Part shown: piece by piece, positions 36,764 through 47,939 of the stretch
Position numbering within the stretch: the stretch's first letter is position 1
How the letters are laid out: each line of letters starts with the position of its first letter
Assembly (NCBI GenBank): GCA_025451845.1
Contig: JANWJS010000026.1
Span: 62,001 to 126,000, forward strand
Direction: 5' to 3'
Length of the DNA: 64,000 nucleotides
Source: Steroidobacteraceae bacterium
GTDB lineage: Bacteria > Pseudomonadota > Gammaproteobacteria > Steroidobacterales > Steroidobacteraceae
Position numbers and translations under genes: made by a program
Notes under the pieces: generated by a model
The model's input: only the letters and a program-made list of their open reading frames with translations
Told to the model about the DNA's origin: nothing
Databases searched by the model: none

Positions 36764-39021
36764 GCGACGATCGTGACGCGAGGCAACGGCTGCGCGCCCG
36801 CCGCCGCCGCGCCTGGTCGCTTGCGCTCTGGGGCGCGGTCGGCTTCGGGGCGTTGCTGCTCCTGCTCGCCAAGAGCGTGCAGAATTCCTCCGAGTTCGGC
36901 CGGCTGCAGCCCTGGATCCTGCTGCTCAACATCGCCGGCGTGCTCACGCTCACCGTGCTGCTCGTGCGCAAGCTTTGGCAACTGGTGCGTGACTACCGCA
37001 ACCATGTGCCGGGCTCGCGCCTGACGGCGCGCACCGTGATCATCTTCGGGGCGTTGGTGGTGGCGCCGCTCCTGATCGTCTACCTGTCGTCGCTCGAGTT
37101 CCTGAACCGCGGCATCGACAGCTGGTTTCGGGTAGAGGTGCGCCAGGGCCTGAAGGACGCGCTGGTCCTGTCGCGCGCGGCGCTCGACCTGCGGGTGGAA
37201 GAATGCGCGCGGCGCACGGAACTGCTCGCGCGCTCGATCGCGTCGCGCTCCGGGGTGGAGATCCAGGCACGCCTCGACGATGAGCGGCGCGCGACCGCCG
37301 CCTCGGAGATCGTTCTTTTCGGCGGTCACGAGCGGATCATCGCCGGGAGCCTGGAGAACCCGCTCGCCAACGTGCTGCTCGCTCCGCCCGCGGACCTCGT
37401 CGGCCGCGTGAGCCAGCATCGACCGTACGTCAGCCTCGAGCCGCAATCCAACGGCCAGTATCTCATCAGGATCGGAGCGCCGCTCAGCGACTCGCCGGCC
37501 AGCGCTGACGATCGCTACGTCATGGCGCTTTATCCGGTGCCGACACAGCTCGCGGGGCTTGCCGACGCCGTGCAGCGCTCCTACTCGCAATACGGCAACC
37601 TGGCCGCCCTGCGCGAGCCGCTGAAGTACAGCTTCAGTCTGACACTGACACTCGTCCTGCTGCTCGCCATGTTAGCGGCCTGCTACGGCGCCATTTTTTC
37701 CGCACAGCGGCTCGTGCGGCCGGTCCAGGACCTCATTGCGGGTACCCGTGCCGTGGGCAAGGGGAACCTCGATACGCGGCTGCCGCTGCCCTCGCGCGAT
37801 GAGATGGGATTCCTGGTGCATTCCTTCAACGACATGACCAAGCGCCTGCGGCGCGCGCATGAGGAGGCGACTCGCAGTCAGCAGGCGGTCGAGCGGGAGC
37901 GCGAGCGGCTGGCGATCATCCTGGCGCGGCTCTCCACGGGGGTGCTCGCGGTCGACCGGACACTCACGGTGCGCATTGCCAACGAAGCGGCCGGCGCCAT
38001 CCTCGGCACCGATCTCTCGGCGGCAACCGGCCGGTCGCTGCCGGAGCTGTCGGCAGGCAACGAGCGGCTGGGGCAGTTCGTCGCGGCACTCGCCGTGCGC
38101 TTCGCGCGCGGCCGCGAGGAATGGCGCGAGCAGCTCGACCTCGAAGGCGGCGCGGTCCATGGCTCGCACGGCCGGCGCAATCTCATGTGCGCGTGCACGC
38201 CGCTGCCGGGAGAGGGCGGCGACATGGGTTATGTCATCGTGTTCGATGACATCACGACGCTGCTGCAGGCCCAGCGCGATGCCGCATGGGGAGAGGTGGC
38301 CCGCCGCCTTGCGCACGAGATCAAGAATCCCCTCACCCCGATCCAACTCTCCGCCGAGCGCCTGCGCCGGCGGCTGCTCGCCGGCATGGCGCCGCGGGAC
38401 GCGGAGATCCTCGAGCGGGCCACCCACACTATCGTGCAGCAGGTCGAGAGCATGCAGCAGATGGTGAACGCCTTCAGCGAGTACGCGCGCGCGCCGGAGA
38501 TGCGGGTCAGCCGCTTCAGCCTGAACCAGCTCGTCACCGAAGTGACGGAGCTATACCGCTCGCAGGACCCGCGCGCGGCCATCCACCTGAGCCTGGATGA
38601 GCGGCTCGGGGGCATCGAGGCCGACCGCGGCCGGGTGCGCCAGATCCTCAACAACCTGGTCACGAACGCGCTCGAGGCGCTCGAAAGCGCGCCGCAGCCG
38701 CGGGTCGAGATCGCCACCCGCCTCGAAGGCGCCGAGGACGGCCAATACGCGGCGGTGGCGGTATGTGACAATGGGCCCGGCTTCCAGCGCGAGCTCCTGG
38801 GCCGGGTCTTCGACCCGTATGTCACGAGCAAGCCCAAGGGCACCGGGCTCGGCCTCGCGATCGTGAAGAAGATTGTCGAAGAGCATGGCGGCCGGATCGA
38901 GGCGGACAACCGGCCGGAAGGCGGCGCGCGTGTCAGGGTGCTGTTGCCGGTGGCCGACAGCACTCGGACGGCGGCCGGCGCGCGTGATCGAAGAGAGCAA
39001 TTGCGGAGAGAGAGGGCATGA
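36736..39021 (+). CDS. ntrY: NtrY-like sensor histidine kinase
   Basis: The 761-residue kinase has three N-terminal membrane helices (about residues 25-115), a periplasmic loop of about 170 residues and a fourth helix (SFSLTLTLVLLLAMLAACYG). HAMP (GTRAVGKGNLDTRLPLPSRDEMG), PAS, HisKA (RRLAHEIKNPLTPIQLSAE, phospho-accepting His) and HATPase domains (NNLVTNALEAL, DNGPGFQ, KGTGLGLAIVKKI) follow. This is the NtrY plan. The signal it senses is uncertain; NtrYX systems have been tied to nitrogen, redox and envelope control. ATG 36745 is an alternative start. It overlaps ntrX by four bases (ATGA). Confidence 0.92.
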   Translation: MVLMVSAGVSDDRDARQRLRARRRRAWSLALWGAVGFGALLLLLAKSVQNSSEFGRLQPWILLLNIAGVLTLTVLLVRKLWQLVRDYRNHVPGSRLTARTVIIFGALVVAPLLIVYLSSLEFLNRGIDSWFRVEVRQGLKDALVLSRAALDLRVEECARRTELLARSIASRSGVEIQARLDDERRATAASEIVLFGGHERIIAGSLENPLANVLLAPPADLVGRVSQHRPYVSLEPQSNGQYLIRIGAPLSDSPASADDRYVMALYPVPTQLAGLADAVQRSYSQYGNLAALREPLKYSFSLTLTLVLLLAMLAACYGAIFSAQRLVRPVQDLIAGTRAVGKGNLDTRLPLPSRDEMGFLVHSFNDMTKRLRRAHEEATRSQQAVERERERLAIILARLSTGVLAVDRTLTVRIANEAAGAILGTDLSAATGRSLPELSAGNERLGQFVAALAVRFARGREEWREQLDLEGGAVHGSHGRRNLMCACTPLPGEGGDMGYVIVFDDITTLLQAQRDAAWGEVARRLAHEIKNPLTPIQLSAERLRRRLLAGMAPRDAEILERATHTIVQQVESMQQMVNAFSEYARAPEMRVSRFSLNQLVTEVTELYRSQDPRAAIHLSLDERLGGIEADRGRVRQILNNLVTNALEALESAPQPRVEIATRLEGAEDGQYAAVAVCDNGPGFQRELLGRVFDPYVTSKPKGTGLGLAIVKKIVEEHGGRIEADNRPEGGARVRVLLPVADSTRTAAGARDRREQLRRERA

Positions 39022-40382
39022 GCGCTCCACACATTTTGGTGGTCGATGACGAGGCGGACATCCGCGGCCTCCTGAAGGAGATCCTTTCCGAAGAAGGCTA
39101 CGAGGTCGACGTCGCCGCCAACGCAGCCCAGGCACGCGCCTCACGCGCGCGGCAGACGCCCGACCTCGTGCTGCTCGACATTTGGATGCCCGACGTCGAT
39201 GGGATCACGCTCCTGAGGGAGTGGTCCGCTTCAGTGACCGATGGCTGCCCGGTCGTCATGATGTCGGGACACGGTACCGTCGAAACTGCCGTCGAAGCCA
39301 CGCGCCTCGGCGCATTCGACTTCGTGGAGAAGCCGCTCTCGCTCGCGAAACTGTTGCGCACCGTCGAGAGAGCGCTCGATGCCGGCAGGCGCCGCCGCCA
39401 ATCGGGGAAGCTGCTGCTGCCCGCGTTGATGGTGCCGGCGGGCAAGAGCAAGCTGATGCAACAGCTGCGGACGGACCTGCAGCAAATCGCCACCCACGCC
39501 TCCTCGGTGCTGCTCATTGGCGAGCCGGGCTGCGGTCGCGAGGCGTTCGCCAGATATCTGCACGAGCGGGGGCCGCGTGCCGGCTCGCCGTTCGTCACGC
39601 TGGTCGCCAGCAGCCTGCGCGAGGCGGAAGCGGAAAGCCGGCTCTTCGGGCGCGTGGAGGGCGCGAATCGCCATCCCGGGCTCATCGAGCAGGCGTCTGA
39701 CGGCACGCTATTCGTCCAGGAGATCGAAGACCTGCCCGCGGGCGCGCAGCGTCTGCTGGTCGGTGCGCTCGAGTCCGGGCGCTTCTCGCCGATCGGCGAC
39801 GGAGATCCCGTCGAGCTGCGCGCGCGCGTGGTTTCTTCCGCGCAACCGGGCGTGGAGAGCAAGGCCGGCGCGGAGGGGCTGCGCCGCGACCTTCTGGCGC
39901 ATCTCAACACGCTGATCGTCAGGGTGCCGCCCCTGCGCGATTACGCCGAGGACGTCCCGGAGCTGCTGCGCCAACAGGTGGACCGCATCGTCGATACCGA
40001 GGGCCTGCCGTTCCGCCGTTTCAGTGTCGCTGCACAAAACCGGCTACGCAACTACCCATGGCCCGACAACGTGCGGGAACTGAAGAATCTGGTCCACCGT
40101 TTGTTGATCCAGGGGGGCGGCGAGGAGATCGGTCTCGACGAGATCGAGCGGGAACTTGCCGTGCAGACCCCTCCGGGTGAGCCGTTGGTGAAGCAGGACC
40201 TGCTGGCGCTGCCGCTGCGTGAAGCCCGTGAGCAGTTCGAGCGCGCGTACCTGCAGCAGCAACTCCTGCTCTGCAACGGTAAGGTAGGGCAGCTCGCGAA
40301 GCGCGTCGGCATGGAGCGTACGCACCTCTACCGCAAGCTGCGCTCGCTCGGCCTGGATTTTCGCTCGATCGGCGAGGACTGA
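39018..40382 (+). CDS. ntrX: NtrX-like response regulator with degenerate sigma-54 AAA domain
   Basis: Of 454 residues, the receiver (1-125) is intact with D10/D11, phospho-acceptor D54 (LLDIWMPD) and K (VEKPLS). The AAA+ domain (about 140-370) is changed at every key site. Walker A reads GEPGCGREAFAR (Arg for Lys). The GAFTGA loop is absent; FGRVEGANRHPGL stands in its place. Walker B reads GTLFVQEIEDLP instead of GTLFLDEI. The C-terminal Fis-type helix-turn-helix (VGQLAKRVGMERTHLYRKLRSLGLD) is intact. It probably binds DNA and responds to NtrY, but is unlikely to activate sigma-54 RNA polymerase. Confidence 0.9.
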   Translation: MSAPHILVVDDEADIRGLLKEILSEEGYEVDVAANAAQARASRARQTPDLVLLDIWMPDVDGITLLREWSASVTDGCPVVMMSGHGTVETAVEATRLGAFDFVEKPLSLAKLLRTVERALDAGRRRRQSGKLLLPALMVPAGKSKLMQQLRTDLQQIATHASSVLLIGEPGCGREAFARYLHERGPRAGSPFVTLVASSLREAEAESRLFGRVEGANRHPGLIEQASDGTLFVQEIEDLPAGAQRLLVGALESGRFSPIGDGDPVELRARVVSSAQPGVESKAGAEGLRRDLLAHLNTLIVRVPPLRDYAEDVPELLRQQVDRIVDTEGLPFRRFSVAAQNRLRNYPWPDNVRELKNLVHRLLIQGGGEEIGLDEIERELAVQTPPGEPLVKQDLLALPLREAREQFERAYLQQQLLLCNGKVGQLAKRVGMERTHLYRKLRSLGLDFRSIGED

Positions 40383-40473
40383 TAGGGTAACGCGCAGGAC
40401 GTGCCCGCAGCCCGGGAGGGTCCGCAGCTGCGCCGCGACGGGCAGGGTGCCCGCGGGACGCAATTGTTGTATG

Positions 40474-40512
40474 CTGTCAGAGACAACGTTGTCGGAGAGT
40501 GACAACTGACAG
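40474..40512. promoter_or_regulatory. nested inverted repeat between ntrX and the GGDEF/EAL regulator gene
   Basis: CTGTCAG (40474-40480) pairs with CTGACAG (40506-40512) around a perfect palindrome GACAACGTTGTC (40482-40493). A further GTGACAAC copy at 40499-40506 lies next to it. The site is about 60 bases before the start at 40572 and may be an operator for that gene. Confidence 0.45.
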
Positions 40513-40571
40513 CCGCCGGAGAAGGCAAGAGGAAGGGAGCGCCCGCTCACGCGCGGAACGGTTCCGCGCCG

Positions 40572-42836
40572 ATGGCGGTACGGACGGCCGTTACTGCAAG
40601 GAGACTGCGACTTCTCATCGTGGAGGACATTGCCGCCGAGGCCGAGCTCGCGGTCAGGCAGCTCGCAGAGGGCGGAATCCCTTGCCTGCCGCGCGCCGTG
40701 GCCGACGAGGGGCAGTTCCGTACCGCTCTCAAGCAATTTTGTCCCCACGTCATTCTTTCCGACTTCACCCTGCCCGCCTTCGACGGCCTCGCCGCCCTCG
40801 ATATCGCCCGCGAGGAGGCGCCTGACGTTCCATTCATATTCCTTTCCGGCACTCTCGGCGAGGAGCGCGCCATCGAGGCGCTGCGGCGCGGAGCCGTCGA
40901 CTATGTGCTGAAAACCAACCCCGCGCGGCTCGTGCCGGCCGTGTGCCGCGCGCTGCGCGAGGTCGAGGAGCGCGCGCGCCGCCACGCCGCCGAGCGCGAG
41001 ATTGCGCGCCTGACGCGCAGACTGAAGATGCAGAGCGGTATCAACAGCGCGGTGATCCGCATCCGGGACCGGGACGAGCTGCTGCGCGAAGCCTGCCGGC
41101 TCGCATACGAAGTGGGTGCTTACGACCGCGCGGTAGTTTTCTGCGTCGCCAGCGACGGTCGCACCGTCACCCCTTGGCACTGGCTGGGCGCGGCTGACTC
41201 GGCCTCGAGCATTCCGGCTGCGCTGCCGATCGGCGATGGCGCGGAGCCGGATACCAGCCTGACGAGCCGGGCGCTGCGGACGGGTGAGATCGCGCTATGT
41301 GCTGACCTTTCCCGCTCGGAGCCGCCGGTAGCGAACCGCGAGCAGCTGGTGCAGGCAGGGCTGCGGTCCCTGGTGGTGCTGCCGCTGATCATCGACGGCG
41401 CGCCGGTCGGCGCTCTGGCGCTTGCCGCCCGCGAGGCGCACGTGGTCAGCGACGAGGAGCTGCGGTTGCTCCAGGACGTCGCCAGCAACCTCTCATTCGC
41501 CCTTCGCTACCGGCAACAGGAGCATGCGGCCCAGTATCTCGCCTCTTTCGATCCGCTCACAGGCCTCGCCAAGCGCGCCTTATTCTGCCAGCGCCTCGAT
41601 CAGCGACTGCGCAACCGGGCCGCACTCGAGAGTGTGCCGACAGTGGTCGCATTCGACGTCATGCATCTCAGCAAGGTCAACGACAGCTTCGGGCGGCACG
41701 CCGGCGACCTGCTGCTGCAAGCGGTCGCAAAGCGCTTGAAGTATCACATTGCCGACGACGAGCGCGTCGGCTATCTGGGCGGCGGCGCCTTCGTGTTGGT
41801 ATTGCCGCAGGAAGAGACTTCCGCGGAGAGCGTGACGACCCTGCTCGAGCACACCGTCTTTCACGAGCCGTTTCGCATCGAGGGGCGAGTGCTGCGCACT
41901 TCGTTCCGGTCCGGCATCGCGCGCTCGCCGGCCGACGGCAAGGATGGCAACACCATGGCGCAACGCGCGGAAGCCGCGCTCAAACAGGCGAAAGAGGCCG
42001 GCGAGCAGTACCTGCACTATCAGATCGAGATGCACAGCGAGATCGCCGAGCGGCTCGCCCTCGAGCATCGCCTGCGCGCCGCACTCGATGAGCGGCAGTT
42101 CACGCTGCACTACCAGCCGCAGGTGAGTCTCGCCACGGGCCGCATCGAAGGAGCGGAGGCGCTGCTGCGCTGGCAGGACCCGGAGCGGGGACTGGTCTTT
42201 CCGGGGGAGTTCCTGCCGGTCCTCGAGTCGTCCGGCATGATCGTGGCCGTGGGGGAATGGGTGCTGCGTCAGGCTGCGGACGATTGCCTGCGTTGGCGCC
42301 GCGCCGGGTTGGGACAGCTGCGCATCGCGGTCAATGTGTCGGCACAACAGATCCGGCGGCGGACCTTCGCAGAGCAGGTGCTCGCGGCGGCGCAGCCGTG
42401 CCTCGGCGAGGGTTGGGGCATGGATCTGGAGATCACCGAGACGGGCTTGCTGCATGACGTCGAGGGGGCGAGCCGCAAGCTGCGGGAGCTGCGTGCCGCG
42501 GGCCTGCGCATCGCGCTCGATGACTTCGGAACGGGCTACTCGTCGCTCGGCCTGCTGTCCAAGCTGCCGGTGGACCTGGTGAAGATCGATCGCTCGTTTA
42601 TCGCGGGACTGCCCGAGGACAGGGCGAGTGTCACGCTGGTGTCGAGCGTGATCGGGCTCGCATCGGCGTTCGGGCTCAAGGTCGTGGCGGAGGGGGTAGA
42701 AACCCAGGGGCAGCTCGGGATGCTCGAGCAGATGGGCTGCAATTTTTCACAGGGCTACCTGCACTCGCGGCCGGTGCCGGCCGAGCAGCTGGAGAAGTTG
42801 CTGCGACAGCAGAAGGACGGCAGCTTCCGCAACTGA
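40572..42836 (+). CDS. receiver-GAF-degenerate GGDEF-EAL phosphodiesterase
   Basis: The 754-residue protein has a receiver domain (about 13-135, acceptor Asp in LSDFTLPAFDG, K in YVLKTNP) and a GAF-like domain (about 160-310). Its GGDEF-like domain has GGGAF (YLGGGAFVLVLPQEE), so it should be unable to make c-di-GMP. The EAL domain (about 495-745) has EGAEALLRW, LEITETGLL, DDFGTGYSSLGLL and EGVETQGQ intact, as in active phosphodiesterases. It is thus probably a phosphorylation-regulated c-di-GMP hydrolase. No membrane segment is present. It has its own upstream region and follows ntrX by 189 bases. Confidence 0.92.
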   Translation: MAVRTAVTARRLRLLIVEDIAAEAELAVRQLAEGGIPCLPRAVADEGQFRTALKQFCPHVILSDFTLPAFDGLAALDIAREEAPDVPFIFLSGTLGEERAIEALRRGAVDYVLKTNPARLVPAVCRALREVEERARRHAAEREIARLTRRLKMQSGINSAVIRIRDRDELLREACRLAYEVGAYDRAVVFCVASDGRTVTPWHWLGAADSASSIPAALPIGDGAEPDTSLTSRALRTGEIALCADLSRSEPPVANREQLVQAGLRSLVVLPLIIDGAPVGALALAAREAHVVSDEELRLLQDVASNLSFALRYRQQEHAAQYLASFDPLTGLAKRALFCQRLDQRLRNRAALESVPTVVAFDVMHLSKVNDSFGRHAGDLLLQAVAKRLKYHIADDERVGYLGGGAFVLVLPQEETSAESVTTLLEHTVFHEPFRIEGRVLRTSFRSGIARSPADGKDGNTMAQRAEAALKQAKEAGEQYLHYQIEMHSEIAERLALEHRLRAALDERQFTLHYQPQVSLATGRIEGAEALLRWQDPERGLVFPGEFLPVLESSGMIVAVGEWVLRQAADDCLRWRRAGLGQLRIAVNVSAQQIRRRTFAEQVLAAAQPCLGEGWGMDLEITETGLLHDVEGASRKLRELRAAGLRIALDDFGTGYSSLGLLSKLPVDLVKIDRSFIAGLPEDRASVTLVSSVIGLASAFGLKVVAEGVETQGQLGMLEQMGCNFSQGYLHSRPVPAEQLEKLLRQQKDGSFRN

Positions 42837-42851
42837 CCGCTGCCCCGTGCC

Positions 42852-45077
<2,226 letters not shown>

Positions 45078-45150
45078 GACTAAATCCCCTTGCAGACGGC
45101 ACAGCCGCGGCAGCATATCGGAATCCGCCGCGGTGCTGGGAGCCTCTGCG

Positions 45151-46047
45151 CTACCCCCTGACCTCGGCCAGCAGCCGGTCGATGCTCGCGCGCGCCTGGC
45201 GCGCGTAGCCGCCGCCAAACAGGTTGGCGTGATTCAACACGTGATACAGGTTGTAGAGCTCCGCGCGCACGGCGTGCCCGGCGGGCAGCGGTGCGGCCGT
45301 CCGGTACGCGTCGTAGAAAGCGCGGCCGAAGCCGCCGAAGAGCCGCGTCATGGCGAGATCCGCCTCACGATCGCCGTAGTACACCGCCGGGTCGAAGATG
45401 ACGGGCTCGTCGTGCTCGTCCGCGAGCCAGTTGCCCGCCCAGAGATCGCCATGCAGAAGTGAGGCTTGCGGCTGATGGCCCGCCAGCAGCGCATCCATGG
45501 AGTCGAGGAGGCGCGCACCGGGCTCCTCGAGGAGCTCGGCGAAGCCGCTTTGCACCGCGAGCTCGAGCTGCTGGCGCAGGCGCCGTTCGCGGAAGAACTC
45601 GGTCCAATCATCCAAGCAGGCATTCGGCTGGCGCGTCCGGCCGATGAAGTTATCCGTTGCGAAGCCGAACCGGGCCGCCGTCACCCGGTGCTGGGCGGCG
45701 AGCTGCTCGCCGAGCCTATGCTCGGCCGCACGGCCGGCCGGCCGCGACTCGATCCATTCGAGGGCGAGAAAAGCGCTGCGTCCGATGCTGCCGCGTGCCC
45801 GCACCCGCGGGACGCGCACGGCCTGCGCGCCCGCAAGCTCCATGAGACCCGCGGCTTCGGCTTCCAGTCCGGTGCCGCCGCGCTGATCGGCGACTTTCAC
45901 GAATAATGGCGTGTCGCCGCACAGCCAGCGGTAGCTGCGATGAATGCTGCCGCCCGAGACGTGGCTCTGCGGCTCCGGCGCGCAGTCGCCACCGATTTGC
46001 GCGGCGATCTCGCGCGCGATGGCTTCGAATCCGCCGTCCTCGCTCAA
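45151..46047 (-). CDS. fructosamine kinase family protein
   Basis: The 298-residue protein has the kinase-like fold of fructosamine-3-kinase-related proteins. Motifs are [10 protein letters not shown] (phosphate loop), PLFVKVAD (ATP lysine), [12 protein letters not shown] (catalytic HGD), [17 protein letters not shown] (DPA, metal binding) and [18 protein letters not shown] at the end. Such enzymes phosphorylate ketosamines and help repair glycated proteins. The start is a TTG at 46047 with GGGAG six bases upstream, 25 bases after the exonuclease stop. A longer frame through the exonuclease gene is a shadow. Confidence 0.9.
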   Translation of the reverse strand: MSEDGGFEAIAREIAAQIGGDCAPEPQSHVSGGSIHRSYRWLCGDTPLFVKVADQRGGTGLEAEAAGLMELAGAQAVRVPRVRARGSIGRSAFLALEWIESRPAGRAAEHRLGEQLAAQHRVTAARFGFATDNFIGRTRQPNACLDDWTEFFRERRLRQQLELAVQSGFAELLEEPGARLLDSMDALLAGHQPQASLLHGDLWAGNWLADEHDEPVIFDPAVYYGDREADLAMTRLFGGFGRAFYDAYRTAAPLPAGHAVRAELYNLYHVLNHANLFGGGYARQARASIDRLLAEVRG

Positions 46048-46072
46048 GTGCGGCTTCTCCCGGGTCGAATGC

Positions 46073-46984
46073 TCAGCTGGCAATGGCCGTGGCGTGGAAG
46101 GCTTGCTGCTCGGCCAACCGCACGCCTTGGCGGCGCAGCAGCGGACCGAAGCCGAGTCGATCGTAGAGCGCTCCCAGGGCCGCAAGATCTGGAGTCCGCG
46201 GCCGCAGGTCCGACGCCGATACGCCGAGCGGCATATCACAAACGATCCGCGTGAGCCGCCGCGCCAGGAAGACCGAATCGCGATGTGCGGCCAGGCGCTC
46301 GCCGAGCGCGCTGCCGCCGCGCAGCCCCAGAGCCGCGACGCGGCCGATGTTGGCATAGAGCTCGTCGAGCGAGCCGAATTTCCGCATCAGCGTGGCGGCG
46401 ATCTTGGGTCCGATGCCCGGCACGCCGGGAATGTTGTCGGAGCTGTCGCCGACCAGGGCGAGAAAGTCGGCGAAGCCCTCCGGCCGCACGCCGAAGTAGC
46501 GCTCGACGTCCCGGTAGCCGAGCTGCGTGCGCGCGCCGAAGTCCCAGAGCAGGTCCCCGTCGCGCACGAGCTGCGCGATGTCCTTGTCGCGTGTGATGAA
46601 CGCCGAGCGAACGCCCTCGGAGCGCATCAGGCAGGAGAGCGTGCCAATGATGTCGTCGGCCTCGAACTCCGGATCGACGAACGCCGCCAGGCCGAGATGG
46701 CGGCAGAGCTCGCGGCAATATTCGAACTGGCGGGGCAGGCCGGCAGGCGTCGGCTCACGGTTTGCCTTGTAGGCAGGGTAGATCCGGTTGCGGTAGGACG
46801 TCGCCATCCGCTTGTCGAAGGCAACGCCAATATAACGTGGGCGGATGCGCTCCATCAGATCGCCCAGAAAGCGAGCGAAGCCGAAGACCGCATGCACGGG
46901 ATTGCCGTCACCGTCCACCATGTCCGGCAACTGCGAGTGGTATGCGCGGAAGACGTAAACCGAAGCGTCGACCAGGACAATCAA
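46073..46984 (-). CDS. 5'-3' exonuclease (PolA N-terminal/Xni-like)
   Basis: The 303-residue protein matches the FEN/5'-3' exonuclease domain: VLVDASVYVFRAYHSQLPDM at the N-terminus (metal Asp), VAFDKR, EADDIIGTL, FITRDKDIAQLV (metal Asp) and a helix-hairpin-helix with DNIPGVPGIGPKIAATLM. It is a stand-alone form such as Xni/ExoIX with no polymerase domain. The likely start is TTG at 46984, directly before IVLVDAS; ATG 47035 would add an unrelated N-terminus. It is probably co-transcribed with the fructosamine kinase gene. Confidence 0.88.
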   Translation of the reverse strand: MIVLVDASVYVFRAYHSQLPDMVDGDGNPVHAVFGFARFLGDLMERIRPRYIGVAFDKRMATSYRNRIYPAYKANREPTPAGLPRQFEYCRELCRHLGLAAFVDPEFEADDIIGTLSCLMRSEGVRSAFITRDKDIAQLVRDGDLLWDFGARTQLGYRDVERYFGVRPEGFADFLALVGDSSDNIPGVPGIGPKIAATLMRKFGSLDELYANIGRVAALGLRGGSALGERLAAHRDSVFLARRLTRIVCDMPLGVSASDLRPRTPDLAALGALYDRLGFGPLLRRQGVRLAEQQAFHATAIAS

Positions 46985-47031
46985 GGCATACCCGTCCCGA
47001 AAACAGGAAGCGGCAAGAGCGCGCGACCCAC

Positions 47032-47108
47032 GCACACGGCTGTGCCCCGCCGCCGCAGGTGGCGCTTCATAGGAGGCACACGGCTGTGCCCCACCGCCGC
47101 AGGTGGCG
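47032..47108 (+). repeat. family C repeat, two tandem units (44-bp period)
   Basis: GCACACGGCTGTGCCCCGCC and the following GCCGCAGGTGGCG occur at 47032-47064 and again at 47076-47108 with one base different. GGCACA-CGGC-TGTGCC (47075-47090) forms a hairpin. They occupy the 205-base gap between the HNH gene and the exonuclease gene; nothing else is seen there. Confidence 0.65.
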
Positions 47109-47189
47109 GAGCCGCGGGCAAAAAACCGCGCTTTTTGGCCGCGGCGCGCTGGGCCGGGCAGGAGCCCGGATCCAGCGCATGTACACGTA

Positions 47190-47864
47190 TCATGAGAGCC
47201 AGCGCTGGATCCGGTCGTGCAACGGGCTCGAGCGCGGAAAGTGCGCGAGCAGATACTGCATCTGATCTGCGAGGACGCGCCGGCCCTTGAGGAAGATGTA
47301 CTCCGCGTAGGTCGGCGTGAACGGCACGGCGATGAGCTGCATCTTCGCCTGCTCCGGGGTGCGCGACGCCTTTTGGTTGTTGCACCGCCGGCATGCGGTC
47401 ACGACGTTGGTCCAGACGTCGAGGCCACCCTGACTGAAGGGCCTGATGTGGTCGCGCGAGAGCTCGCGTGATGGGAAGCGCAGACTGCAGTACATGCAGA
47501 GGTAAGCGTCCCTGCGGAACAGCGTCTGATTGTTGAGCGGCGGCACATAGTCATGGCGCGTATTGCCCGGATTGCCGGTGTGCCCGACGGTCGCGACAAT
47601 GGAATTGATCTCCAGCACCGTGCGCCGGCCGGTTCGCGCGTTCACGCCCCCATAGAGCTCGAAGAGAGGCGAGCCGCAGGTATAGGCCACCTGCTCCTGG
47701 TGGTAGAGCCGGGCCGCCTCCTTGTAGTCGATCCACTCGAGCGGCATGCCGGCGATGTCCGTACGCAAGACGAGTTGGGAAAGCCCGCGCGCCGTCCCGG
47801 TCGGGACGATCCGCAGGTCGTCCGCGACACCGCGGTCGGCCCGTTCGAGGTCTATACCCATCAT
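47190..47864 (-). CDS. HNH endonuclease
   Basis: The product is about 224 residues from ATG 47864. An HNH zinc-nuclease motif is present: CMYCSLRFPSRELSRDHIRPFSQGG followed by NVVTACRRCNNQKASRT (given in part; metal cysteines in CxxC and CxxC, catalytic His in RDHI). It belongs to the stand-alone HNH family of unknown target that is common in Proteobacteria chromosomes and not obviously a restriction enzyme. No methylase or partner gene adjoins it. The frame continues upstream to 47927, but those codons are AT-rich and look like promoter sequence. Confidence 0.85.
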   Translation of the reverse strand: MMGIDLERADRGVADDLRIVPTGTARGLSQLVLRTDIAGMPLEWIDYKEAARLYHQEQVAYTCGSPLFELYGGVNARTGRRTVLEINSIVATVGHTGNPGNTRHDYVPPLNNQTLFRRDAYLCMYCSLRFPSRELSRDHIRPFSQGGLDVWTNVVTACRRCNNQKASRTPEQAKMQLIAVPFTPTYAEYIFLKGRRVLADQMQYLLAHFPRSSPLHDRIQRWLS

Positions 47865-47939
47865 GGCGGGTGTAAGATACGGCAATTTTATGCGAATATT
47901 CAACATCCCACGTCCAGGACCCCCCAAAGAGGGCCGTAG

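Noticed and set aside
45078-45218. Longer start of acs at 45218.
   Set aside because: The ATG at 45077 has a strong ribosome site and the expected N-terminus.
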